Below are positions 43,308 to 51,382 of a DNA stretch of 64,000 nt, piece by piece (positions within the stretch are counted from its first letter, which is position 1; every line of letters starts with the position of its first letter). The notes under the pieces were generated by a model. The model did not search any database. It was not told where the DNA came from and was given only the letters and a program-made list of their open reading frames with translations. The position numbers and the translations under genes are program-made. Source of the DNA: Croceimicrobium sp965228705 (GTDB lineage Bacteria > Bacteroidota > Bacteroidia > Flavobacteriales > Schleiferiaceae); NCBI RefSeq assembly GCF_965228705.1, contig NZ_OZ245832.1:806001-870000 (forward strand), given 5' to 3'.

Positions 43308-44855
43308 CTAATTTTCAGAGAACAGAAGTAGACTTATGTTTTCGGGATTATCAACATCTGAAAGATGAAGGAGTATTTCCTTTCCGGGAGAAGCTTGGAA
43401 GGAGTGGATGTATGAAATACTCGCTAGATCCAAAAACAGTTCTTCGCCTAAACTATTTAGATAATTGTTAATCGGATGATTTTTAGGGTATAAGGCAAGG
43501 TCTCCAAGTGTACTACTTGCGAGGGCATTTATATCTAATACATACAGATTATATTCAAATAATTCTAATTTGGAATTTAATTCTGCTATGTAAATATCTT
43601 TATCTGTCCATACTTTGAAACGGTAGCTGCCATCTTCATTGATTTCCAGTTTCATTTGACGACCAAAACCACCTTTTAAGCGTGAGTTTAAATCACAGTC
43701 TTCAAATTCTTCAGTAGTTGGAGCATTGTGCTGGCTGTGATTAATTAGACTACCATTTTGGTCATATTCACTAATAAAGAACCCATGAAAAGGGGTCCTT
43801 TCAAAGTCATTATCAAGATCCCCTTTATTATGCAAACCATAATAAATATAGTGCCCGGTTTCAGGGACATAGACAAGGGTACCATAGGCATTTTGATTTG
43901 GTGTTAAATGAGTTTGCTCTCTCTTTGTAGAAGCGACATTATAACTATAAAACTCTCCTTCTATTCGACCAATGTTATTGCCTATAACATGATGATTAAC
44001 AGGGATTGCACCAGGGATACACAAATAATAAATTGATGAGTTGGGCCCCTTTTCATAGGTCCTGCTTACGATTGGTCTATATTCATTCTGCAATGCTCTT
44101 TCAATCGAAATCTCCTTAATAAGCTTTCCTTTTAAATCAATTTCAGCTACTAAAATCTTATTTAGCATTCGATCCTCATGTTCTTCCTCCTCCTGAGCCT
44201 CCTCATTCCGCATTTTAACACGTCGGCTAAATAGGAGATGGTCTTGATCGTAATTGATAAATTCCCAGGTAGTTTGGTGTTCATCAGACATTTCTAAATC
44301 CTGGATTTTAGGTAAATAAATTGGTTTGGCTGGATTAGCTCGAAAGGAAGCGTGATCAATAAGTCCTAAAAAATAAGATTTGGTTTTTTCTTTATATACA
44401 ATACCAACTAAATTACTATTGGTGCAGAAAAAGGTGTAAGGGATATCACGAAATTTTGATTTGGTTAAAACCATTTTTTTCATATTTCCATTCTCGTTGA
44501 TTTGATGTATTAGATGGTTCTTATCATCCATCCAAACTACGTACGCGAATTTCGTATCCGGGCTCACATACACAGTGGGCCAAAGAAATAAGGAAAACCT
44601 CTTTTTTTCATATTGAATCTGAGCTTTAAAAATCAGCTCTAAGTCGCTGGAATATTTATGTAGGAAGAAACTGGAACTTTCCGATTTTGAGGTAGTTTGT
44701 CCTGTTAACAGAAAAAAGCCTTGGCTTCCCATGTCGACTTTACCTAGAATTTGACTATTCTCTTCAATCGGTAAGTCAACTTTCTTTATTTGAGATTTTA
44801 GAACTGAAAAAGGGGTACAGAGCAATACGAATATTGCAAAAAGCCTTAAAATCAT
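43308..44855 (-). CDS. secreted protein of unknown function
   Basis: 515 residues from the ATG at 44855. This start opens a signal peptide (MILRLFAIFVLLCTPFSVLK, cut near SQ). The frame extends 38 codons further, but that part has no signal and covers a promoter box at 44909-44916. The mature protein is rich in beta-strands with repeated aromatic-polar patterns (YSSDLELIFKAQIQYEKKRF, HYIYYGLHNKGDLDNDFERT), as in a beta-propeller-like or lectin-like fold. An acidic stretch (EEAQEEEEHEDRM) sits mid-protein. I do not recognise a family. Confidence 0.6.
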   Translation of the reverse strand: MILRLFAIFVLLCTPFSVLKSQIKKVDLPIEENSQILGKVDMGSQGFFLLTGQTTSKSESSSFFLHKYSSDLELIFKAQIQYEKKRFSLFLWPTVYVSPDTKFAYVVWMDDKNHLIHQINENGNMKKMVLTKSKFRDIPYTFFCTNSNLVGIVYKEKTKSYFLGLIDHASFRANPAKPIYLPKIQDLEMSDEHQTTWEFINYDQDHLLFSRRVKMRNEEAQEEEEHEDRMLNKILVAEIDLKGKLIKEISIERALQNEYRPIVSRTYEKGPNSSIYYLCIPGAIPVNHHVIGNNIGRIEGEFYSYNVASTKREQTHLTPNQNAYGTLVYVPETGHYIYYGLHNKGDLDNDFERTPFHGFFISEYDQNGSLINHSQHNAPTTEEFEDCDLNSRLKGGFGRQMKLEINEDGSYRFKVWTDKDIYIAELNSKLELFEYNLYVLDINALASSTLGDLALYPKNHPINNYLNSLGEELFLDLASISYIHSFQASPGKEILLHLSDVDNPENISLLLFSEN

Positions 44856-44908
44856 TGAATTCAGGTTTTGGTTGGTTAAAAATAGCGAATGTCCCTTTCG
44901 GGATTCAC

Positions 44909-44916
44909 CAAAAATA
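44909..44916 (-). promoter_or_regulatory. -7 box TATTTTTG for the 43308-44855 gene
   Basis: On the minus strand this matches TAnnTTTG and lies 53 bases before the ATG at 44855. It supports that start over the longer frame. Confidence 0.45.
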
Positions 44917-45008
44917 CTCGCTCCGTATAAAGGAGGAAAGTCTAATTGAATAAAATTCCAAGAGCGCATAGAATTGAAATAGTTCTAATTCTACTATGTC
45001 TAACATCA

Positions 45009-45044
45009 TTTACAATATGTAAAGATATTTTTACGTGATGTAAA
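45009..45044. promoter_or_regulatory. double operator: two TTTAC-N5-GTAAA sites
   Basis: TTTAC-AATAT-GTAAA (45009-45023) and TTTAC-GTGAT-GTAAA (45030-45044) have identical arms and 5-base centres. Their centres are 21 bp apart, two helical turns, so dimers would bind on one face. The second site abuts the -33 region of the promoter whose -7 box is at 45053-45060. The small XRE-type protein of the operon is the likely binder (inference). Confidence 0.7.
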
Positions 45045-45052
45045 ATATTTTA

Positions 45053-45060
45053 TACATTTG
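45053..45060 (+). promoter_or_regulatory. -7 box TACATTTG of the membrane protein/XRE operon
   Basis: TACATTTG matches TAnnTTTG and ends 20 bases before the ATG at 45081. Directly upstream are the two TTTAC-N5-GTAAA sites. Confidence 0.6.
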
Positions 45061-45080
45061 AAGAAACAAATTCAAATCGT

Positions 45081-45566
45081 ATGACCTTATTATTTCACCA
45101 TCGGTATAAGAAAGTCAGTAGGATACTATTCTACTTCTGCTTTCTTTTTGGCTTTGTGTACCTGATCTTTTTAGAAGGAAATGAAACCCTGGAAGAGTGG
45201 TTCACCTTTAAGGTGCCGGCCTTTATAAGTAAAGATTTCTTTACTAAGCTCGAATTGGGTTGGCACTGGGTAGACACCATGTTTTTGGATGAAGCCCTGA
45301 GTGTGATTCTAGTGCTCAGCGGCATCTTCGCCGGATTCTCCAAGGAAAAGCATGAGGATGAGTTGATTGACAAAATGCGCAATGATTCGCTGCGCTGGAG
45401 TCTTTTTATCAATTATGGCATTCTTCTCTTAACCTTATTGGGGGTTTATGGCGCTATCTATCTAAGCTTTATGTTTGCCCAGCTTTTCTTAATCCTGCTA
45501 TTGTTTAATCTCATTTTCGATATCAAATTATATCGGCATTATAAATCGGGCCGTAATGAAGAATAA
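45081..45566 (+). CDS. four-helix membrane protein of unknown function
   Basis: 161 residues with hydrophobic segments at about 13-31, 70-86, 106-124 and 127-147. The soluble loops are short and charged (GFSKEKHEDELIDKMRNDSL). I do not recognise a family. Its end overlaps the XRE regulator gene by 11 bases, so the two are translated together. Pairs of a small membrane protein and an XRE-type regulator are common in bacteria, but the job of this one is not known. Confidence 0.65.
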   Translation: MTLLFHHRYKKVSRILFYFCFLFGFVYLIFLEGNETLEEWFTFKVPAFISKDFFTKLELGWHWVDTMFLDEALSVILVLSGIFAGFSKEKHEDELIDKMRNDSLRWSLFINYGILLLTLLGVYGAIYLSFMFAQLFLILLLFNLIFDIKLYRHYKSGRNEE

Positions 45567-45744
45567 GATTCGTGTATATCGCAGCATGCATAAGGTTTCG
45601 CAGCAGGATTTAGCGGATAAGCTTCAGGTGAGCCGGCAAACCATTAATGCCATCGAAAATGATAAATATTCACCTTCCTTAGAGTTGGCCCTTAAAATGA
45701 CTCAGCTTTTTGAATGTAAGGTGGAAGACCTCTTCGAACTCTAG
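45556..45744 (+). CDS. small XRE-family transcriptional regulator
   Basis: 62 residues, almost only the helix-turn-helix: VSQQDLADKLQVSRQTINAI, then ENDKYSPSLELALKMTQLFE and KVEDLF. It matches the short Cro/CI-type regulators of 65-75 residues. Co-transcribed with the membrane protein gene, it probably represses its own promoter through the double TTTAC-N5-GTAAA site upstream (inference). Its stop overlaps the convergent symporter gene by four bases (CTAG). Confidence 0.9.
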   Translation: MKNKIRVYRSMHKVSQQDLADKLQVSRQTINAIENDKYSPSLELALKMTQLFECKVEDLFEL

Positions 45745-47402
45745 TAGAAGTAAATCCAGATAGCCAGCACCGCAATCACCAGAGCAATGGAGCCATACAA
45801 TTCGGATGGACTCCATTTTCTGCTTTGATCTAAATCCGCTGCTTTCATCCAATCCAAATTCGGACTGAAATTGGGCGCTTTAAGCAGTGAGCCGGCAATC
45901 ATAACCATAATGCTGACCACAAAGAGGAAGATGGCATAATGTAAAAAGTTCATGTGCACCAATTGGCCCAAGAGGCTAGCACTTTCAATTTGAATTTTGT
46001 GACTCTGTTCCAGAAACTCTAAAACTAATCGACCTATACCCAGGATAAAGCCGGTCCATAAAGCGAGCAGGGCACCGCGACCGTTGATTCTCTTATAAAG
46101 GATTCCCAATAAAAAAGCAGCGGCAATAGGAGGGGAAATATAGGCCTGAACACTTTGGAGGTATTTATAAATTCCGCCCCCTTCGGTTAAGGCACGCATA
46201 AAGGGAATCCAGGCCAGGCCTATAATCACCAGCACCAAAGTGGCGATTTGGCCAATCCGCACCAATTCCTTTTCAGTGGCTTCCGGTCGCCATTTTTGGT
46301 AAAAGTCGATGGTGAAAAGGGTAGAAGTACTATTGAAAACACTGGAAAGCGAACTCATTAAAGCCGCTAAAAAACCGGCTACAATAAGGCCTTTAATACC
46401 TACTGGCATTACTCGCAGTATTAAGGCTGGTAAGGCTGCATCGGTAGTACTGCGAATTTCTCCCGTCAAAGGGTTCTCAATAGTGAATAGTCCTGGATAT
46501 TCAGTTTGGGAGAGGGCATAGGCAATGATGCCCGGAAATACAAAAATGAAAAGGGGTAATAATTTTAGGAAACCACCGAAAATAGTGCCTTTGCGAGCGG
46601 TGGAGATGTTTTTAGCAGAAAGTACCCTTTGCACGATAAACTGATCGGTACACCAATACCAAACCCCTAAAATGGGAGCGCCTAATAAAACACCGGTCCA
46701 GGGATAATCTTTATTACGCCAAAGACTCATAAAGGTATCGGCCGATTCATGATTTTGATCAATAGCCAGAATGACTTGATCCCAACCGCCAATTGCTTTT
46801 AAGCCGAACCAGGTTGCGGCTAATCCACCTAAAATGAAAATGATGCTCTGAATCATATCGGTGTAAATCACCGCTTTGAGTCCGCCAAAAACCGTGTACA
46901 AACCAGTGGCGATAACTGTGATTAAAGCACCGGTCCAAAAGGGAATTCCAATCAATACTTCAAATACCAAAGCCCCAGCGAAAATGGTAAAGGAGATTTT
47001 GGTGAGGATATAGGAGATAATAGAGATAATGGATAAATAAGCCCGCGCGCCTTTATTGTAGCGCTTTTCTAAAAATTCAGGCATGGTAAAAACTCCTGAT
47101 CGAATGTAGAAGGGTACGAATACCCAGCCCAAAAGAAGTAGGATCAGAGCTGCTAAGATTTCAAATTGGGCTTCGGGGAATGCACCGCGGGCACCAGCGC
47201 CTGAGAGTCCAATTAAATGTTCACTGCCAATATTAGAGGCGAAGAGGCTAGCACCAATGGCAAACCAACCCAAATTCCGTCCACCCAGGAAATAGGAGGC
47301 GGAATCTTTAGTTTTCCCTTTTTGCTGCCAACTGACCCAGGCGGCAATACCAAATATGATGAGGAAATACAGCCCGATAATCAGGTAGTCCAGACCCTGC
47401 AT
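45741..47402 (-). CDS. sodium/solute symporter (SSS family, SGLT-like)
   Basis: 553 residues with about 14 membrane helices. The SSS pattern is clear: YFLGGRNLGWFAIGASLFAS, SEHLIGLSGAGARGAFP, TVFGGLKAVIYTDMIQS, WYWCTDQFIVQRVLSAKN, and GLIVAGFLAALMSSLSSVFN with Ser residues at the second sodium site. It is closest to the sugar/inositol branch (SGLT-type). It imports a sugar-like substrate with Na+, typical of marine bacteria. It is monocistronic. Confidence 0.92.
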   Translation of the reverse strand: MQGLDYLIIGLYFLIIFGIAAWVSWQQKGKTKDSASYFLGGRNLGWFAIGASLFASNIGSEHLIGLSGAGARGAFPEAQFEILAALILLLLGWVFVPFYIRSGVFTMPEFLEKRYNKGARAYLSIISIISYILTKISFTIFAGALVFEVLIGIPFWTGALITVIATGLYTVFGGLKAVIYTDMIQSIIFILGGLAATWFGLKAIGGWDQVILAIDQNHESADTFMSLWRNKDYPWTGVLLGAPILGVWYWCTDQFIVQRVLSAKNISTARKGTIFGGFLKLLPLFIFVFPGIIAYALSQTEYPGLFTIENPLTGEIRSTTDAALPALILRVMPVGIKGLIVAGFLAALMSSLSSVFNSTSTLFTIDFYQKWRPEATEKELVRIGQIATLVLVIIGLAWIPFMRALTEGGGIYKYLQSVQAYISPPIAAAFLLGILYKRINGRGALLALWTGFILGIGRLVLEFLEQSHKIQIESASLLGQLVHMNFLHYAIFLFVVSIMVMIAGSLLKAPNFSPNLDWMKAADLDQSRKWSPSELYGSIALVIAVLAIWIYFY

Positions 47403-47450
47403 AGCTTTTACTTATAGTACTATGTACAATAATACAAATTTCCGCTGTGC

Positions 47451-48056
47451 TTAGAGCGTCTTTAAGGGGCTGCGACTTTGGTAGCTTTTGTTTTTAGCTA
47501 AAGCGGTTCTTTCGAGGTAGGGATATAAAAAATCAGTGTAAAATCCTTCCAATTCCTTTTCAGTCGCATTAATGTAAATGGTAACTACGCTATTCCCGAA
47601 ACGCGCTACGAGAAGACTACCTGCAGGTCGGCCAGAATGATAGTACTCCGCGCAATAAAATTCGTCGCCTGGAATTACTAAATCCGGCCGTTCCTTTTTC
47701 TTAAAGTCTTCCTTTTCAAAGGCTTCATCAAAAGCAGAAATATTATCGATCAAGGAGTTGCGCGCTTCTTGTACGCTGATTTTATGCTCCATGATATAAC
47801 TGTAATAGACTTCAGTAAGCGGATGACCTTCCCGATTATCAAATACATATTCCAAAATATAACTGCCATCACTAAAGCTGATCAATGAGTTCTGTTCATA
47901 GGGTTTTAATGTGCCTAAGCTAAGATCGAAATGTTTGGCCAAGGCATGAATATCCGGTACATAGGGATGATCATCTAAAGGAATGTTTTTTTGAATATTG
48001 CAAGCCGTATTTAGGAAAACTAAGACTGTAAATAGGATGATTAGGGCTCGACTCAT
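47451..48056 (-). CDS. lipoprotein of unknown function
   Basis: 201 residues. The signal peptide ends in lipobox LNTAC (Cys19). The mature protein shows mixed alpha/beta character (SFSDGSYILEYVFDNREGHP, GSLLVARFGNSVVTIYINAT). I do not recognise a family. The gene overlaps the preceding BatD-like gene by four bases, so the two are expressed together and both products are exported. Confidence 0.6.
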   Translation of the reverse strand: MSRALIILFTVLVFLNTACNIQKNIPLDDHPYVPDIHALAKHFDLSLGTLKPYEQNSLISFSDGSYILEYVFDNREGHPLTEVYYSYIMEHKISVQEARNSLIDNISAFDEAFEKEDFKKKERPDLVIPGDEFYCAEYYHSGRPAGSLLVARFGNSVVTIYINATEKELEGFYTDFLYPYLERTALAKNKSYQSRSPLKTL

Positions 48057-48601
48057 AGCTCTTTTTGTTCTTGGGTCAATAAGATGATTTTAGCACAGGT
48101 TTGCTTATCCAATTTTCGAATAAAGGTCCATTTGCCATTCATGTATTCCTCCAAAATACCACCTTCCTGGCTAAAGCTAATGCGTTTGTTGGGACTGGCT
48201 AAAATGGACTTAGCATCTGGTTCATCCTTTTTCCTTTCCTTAAAATGGGAGATGCTAAACTCAACTTCTTTTCCTTTCAAGTGCTTTTCACCAAAATACA
48301 TAGTGGGAGGATAAAAGTTGAAGTCTCCTTTTTTATCAGGGTAATAGTAAAAGGTGTAGGAAACTTCACGGGTAGTAACACCATTGATAATGCTCATTTG
48401 ACTGGAGGTACTACTAATGGGCAGGATTTGCCCATCCATTTCTAGATGGCCTATTGAATCCGGGCTTTCGTCTACCGATACTATGATTCGCACTCTTTCT
48501 GTGCCTTCACCCTGATCGTAAAATTCCAGGCGGGTTTTGACATTTTGAGCCATCAGGCCAGAGCCAAAAACAAGTAATAGCAGATAGAGGAGGCTTTTCA
48601 T
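48053..48601 (-). CDS. secreted protein with one BatD-like domain
   Basis: 182 residues from the ATG at 48601. This gives a signal peptide (MKSLLYLLLLVFGSGLMAQ). The frame continues 26 codons upstream without a signal. The central part (RVRIIVSVDESPDSIGHLEM, then SYTFYYYPDKKGDFNFYPPT and GKEVEFSI) resembles one immunoglobulin-like unit of BatD, where a Pro-x-K-x-G-x-F-x-I/F-P-P block is typical. BatD proper has several such units plus a membrane helix, so this is at most a relative. It is co-transcribed with the lipoprotein gene downstream. Confidence 0.55.
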   Translation of the reverse strand: MKSLLYLLLLVFGSGLMAQNVKTRLEFYDQGEGTERVRIIVSVDESPDSIGHLEMDGQILPISSTSSQMSIINGVTTREVSYTFYYYPDKKGDFNFYPPTMYFGEKHLKGKEVEFSISHFKERKKDEPDAKSILASPNKRISFSQEGGILEEYMNGKWTFIRKLDKQTCAKIILLTQEQKEL

Positions 48602-48781
48602 AAGAGAGGATTTAGAGCCCAATTTAGAAAAAGCTCTTAGGATTATTTGTTTGGATCTTGCATTATTCCAGAAATCCATTCAACATCCAATACATACCCT
48701 TCACCGCCTTTTTTACAGAGTTCAGGCTATCTGGTTTTTTAGGACTGTGGGAGTTGCAGAACTTTACCCAAAAAGCAGATA

Positions 48782-49696
48782 ATGCAAACAATTTTAGGGG
48801 CCGGAGGGGCCATCGGAAAAGAACTCGCTAAAGTTTTACCTCAATATACCGATCAGGTTCGATTAGTAGCCCGAAATCCAAAGGCTGTGGTGGGAAATGA
48901 AGAATTGGTTTCGGCTGATTTATTGGATTTAGAGGCCACCAAAGCCGCGGTTCAAGGCAGTGAAGTGGTCTATCTCTGTGTAGGACTTACTTACAATATT
49001 AAGGTGTGGCAGAACAGCTGGCCGCGCATTATGTCTAATACCATTGAGGCTTGCGCCGATGCGAAGGCCAAATTGGTTTTCTTCGATAATATTTACATGT
49101 ATCATCCTTCAGAGATGTCCAATATCACCGAAGACTCGAAGAAAGATCCCCAAAGTGAAAAGGGAAAGGTACGCCTAGGCATATTAAATCAATTATGGGC
49201 AGCTCATAAAGAAGGACGCATACAAGCCACTGTGGCTCGTTCAGCCGATTTCTATGGACCTAATGCAGGCTCGGTAAGTGTATTGGAAGAAGCGGTTTTA
49301 AAGCCCCTTCAAAAGGGTAAGGCCGCCAATTGGTTTGGCAGCCTTAAAAATCCGCATTCTTTTACCTACACAATTGATGCTGCGAAAGGAACAGCGATCT
49401 TGGGTAATTCCGAAATTGCCTGGGGAGAAGAATGGCATTTGCCTACTGCCAAGAATCCATTGACCGGCAAGGAGTACATTGAGACCCTAGCAGCTTTAGT
49501 AGGAGCAAAGCCTAAGACCCAAGTGGCGGGAAAAGGCATTTTGCGGATTTTAGGATGGTTCAATCCCATCATGAAGGAATTCGTTGAAATGATCTATCAG
49601 TATGATCGACCTTATTATTTCAATTCTGACAAATTCGAATCTACCTTTAAGTACACAGCAGTATCCTATCAGGAAGGATTAAAGTCATTGATCTGA
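48782..49696 (+). CDS. NAD(P)-dependent epimerase/reductase-like protein
   Basis: 304 residues. An N-terminal Rossmann fold (ILGAGGAIGKELAKVL, residues 4-19, G-x-G-G-x-I-G) is followed by VRLVARNPK, VVYLCVGLTYN and LVFFDNIYMY. It resembles extended SDR/NAD-dependent epimerases. The usual catalytic Y-x-x-x-K is not present at the expected place: after SEKGKVR the helix reads ILNQLWAAHKEGR. It may be an atypical SDR or a binding protein. It is monocistronic. Substrate unknown. Confidence 0.75.
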   Translation: MQTILGAGGAIGKELAKVLPQYTDQVRLVARNPKAVVGNEELVSADLLDLEATKAAVQGSEVVYLCVGLTYNIKVWQNSWPRIMSNTIEACADAKAKLVFFDNIYMYHPSEMSNITEDSKKDPQSEKGKVRLGILNQLWAAHKEGRIQATVARSADFYGPNAGSVSVLEEAVLKPLQKGKAANWFGSLKNPHSFTYTIDAAKGTAILGNSEIAWGEEWHLPTAKNPLTGKEYIETLAALVGAKPKTQVAGKGILRILGWFNPIMKEFVEMIYQYDRPYYFNSDKFESTFKYTAVSYQEGLKSLI

Positions 49697-49728
49697 AAAA
49701 TTTTCCGCAGCTTTGAAAAAAATGAAGC

Positions 49729-50253
49729 ATGCGAAAATTAAGTCTGATCCTTTTAACTTGTTTAAGTATTTCGGCCTTTGCTCAGGATGAGCCAGAGTAT
49801 AAGCGTGAATTTGGTTTAATAGCTTCTGGTTTGAATAATTTTGGGGCTATTTACAAGCAACCCACAGACAAAGGCAATTACTGGCGATTTCATTTAGCCA
49901 ATTTGCAATATCAATATCAAGATAATTCTACCAGCAACTTTAATAGTTCTGCGGGAGCGATTTTGATTGGGATTGGATATGAATTTAGAAAAGGGATAAA
50001 TGAAGATTTTCAATTTATCCATGGTCCCCAACCTAATTTGAGCTTAAACTTTAGCAATAGCAGTTCCGCAATGGGAGTAGGACTGGCCTACGTATTAGGA
50101 GCGCAGTATAAATTAAATACAAATTTTTACATCGGCTTAGAGATTAAGCCTGGTCTCAATTATAGGGTTTCTGATCTGGGCGGAACCGAACAGAGCAACT
50201 TATTCCTAAATGCTAGCAATGATGCTTCCTTGTTTATTGTATACCGTTTTTGA
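49729..50253 (+). CDS. small outer-membrane beta-barrel-like protein
   Basis: 174 residues. Signal peptide 1-18 (LILLTCLSISAFAQ). The mature part alternates hydrophobic and polar residues in about eight strands (FHLANLQYQYQDNS, ILIGIGYEFRKG, GVGLAYVLGAQYKL, FYIGLEIKPGLNYRV) and ends with an aromatic strand (SLFIVYRF), as in outer-membrane barrels. No named family is recognised. A MBL-hydrolase gene follows after nine bases and a PrsW-like gene after that, so the three may be one operon. Confidence 0.65.
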   Translation: MRKLSLILLTCLSISAFAQDEPEYKREFGLIASGLNNFGAIYKQPTDKGNYWRFHLANLQYQYQDNSTSNFNSSAGAILIGIGYEFRKGINEDFQFIHGPQPNLSLNFSNSSSAMGVGLAYVLGAQYKLNTNFYIGLEIKPGLNYRVSDLGGTEQSNLFLNASNDASLFIVYRF

Positions 50254-50262
50254 TTTCAAAGA

Positions 50263-51381
50263 ATGAAAGCATTCTTAAGAGTCCTGAAAAGACTTAGCCT
50301 GGCGATTCTAGCCTTAGTCCTTCTATTTGGTTTGGCATTAGTTATTTTCTTGAGCTTTGCTCCTCAGATCGGTCAGCATCCGGTAGGAGAGGATTTGGAA
50401 CGCATTTCCCAATCACCTTATTGGGAGGAAGATCATTTCGAAAATCTCATTCCCACTTCCGTAGGTTCACTAAAGGACGTTTTAGGAACCCTGGGAGATT
50501 ATCTCAATGCTGAAAATACCAGTCCGGAGGATAGTTTACCCGTACAGTTTGGCTTTAATGAGGCTCAAAACGATAGCCTCACTTGCATTACCTGGTACGG
50601 GCATTCCGCCTTCCTTTTTGAAATGGATGGGAAAAAGATTTTAATCGATCCTATGCTGGGTGATTATTCGGCCCCCATTAGCTTTGGCTCCAAGCGCTTC
50701 CCTTATAAGGAGGCTATTCCCATTGAGGAGCTTAAGGATATTGATGCGGTAATTCTTTCGCATGACCATTATGATCATCTGGACTATCCCAGTATTATGG
50801 CCCTCAATGATGAAGTAGGACATTTTTATACCGCTTTGGGAGTAGGCTCTCACCTTAAGTCTTGGGGCATAGAAGCCGATCGCATTACTGAATTGGACTG
50901 GTGGGAGGAAGGTGCCTTGGAGGACTTAAAACTGGTAGCCTGCCCATCCCGACATTTTTCGGGTCGCAGCCTTGTACATCGCAACAGCTCCCAATGGGCT
51001 TCATGGGTATTGATAGGTCAAAATCGTCGCATTTACTTTAGTGGCGATGGGGGTTATGGTCCTCACTTCAAGGAGATTGGAGCTAAGTACGGACCTTTTG
51101 ATTTAGCCATGATGGAATGCGGGCAGTACAATGAGGCCTGGAGTGAGATCCATATGATGCCCGAAGAAAGTGTGATCGCTGGCATGGAAGTGAAGGGGCA
51201 GGTATTGATGCCTATCCATTGGGGGGCTTTTCAATTGGCTTTACACAGTTGGACCGATCCCATCGTACGCTTTAAGGCAAAGGCCAAAGAAGAAGGGCAG
51301 GAAATGATTCATCCTATGATTGGAGAACGTTTTTCCCTGGAAATTGATAGCCCGAAAACCGAATGGTGGCTAGACCTTTAA
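50263..51381 (+). CDS. MBL-fold hydrolase, NAPE-PLD/UlaG-like
   Basis: 372 residues. An N-terminal membrane helix (about 13-32) anchors it, with the domain on the periplasmic side. The metallo-beta-lactamase motif is HDHYDH (167-172), preceded by WYGHSAFLFEMDGKKILIDP. Later metal ligands are CPSRHFSGR, YFSGDGGYG, and the C-terminal H in MPIHWGAF. The layout matches the NAPE-PLD-like branch (L-ascorbate-6-P lactonase relatives), whose members hydrolyse phosphodiesters or lactones. The substrate here is unknown. The PrsW-like gene starts one base after its stop. Confidence 0.85.
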   Translation: MKAFLRVLKRLSLAILALVLLFGLALVIFLSFAPQIGQHPVGEDLERISQSPYWEEDHFENLIPTSVGSLKDVLGTLGDYLNAENTSPEDSLPVQFGFNEAQNDSLTCITWYGHSAFLFEMDGKKILIDPMLGDYSAPISFGSKRFPYKEAIPIEELKDIDAVILSHDHYDHLDYPSIMALNDEVGHFYTALGVGSHLKSWGIEADRITELDWWEEGALEDLKLVACPSRHFSGRSLVHRNSSQWASWVLIGQNRRIYFSGDGGYGPHFKEIGAKYGPFDLAMMECGQYNEAWSEIHMMPEESVIAGMEVKGQVLMPIHWGAFQLALHSWTDPIVRFKAKAKEEGQEMIHPMIGERFSLEIDSPKTEWWLDL

Positions 51382-51382
51382 A

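Noticed and set aside
44856..44969. N-terminal extension of the 43308-44855 protein
   Set aside because: It puts 38 residues before the signal peptide and covers the probable promoter box at 44909-44916.
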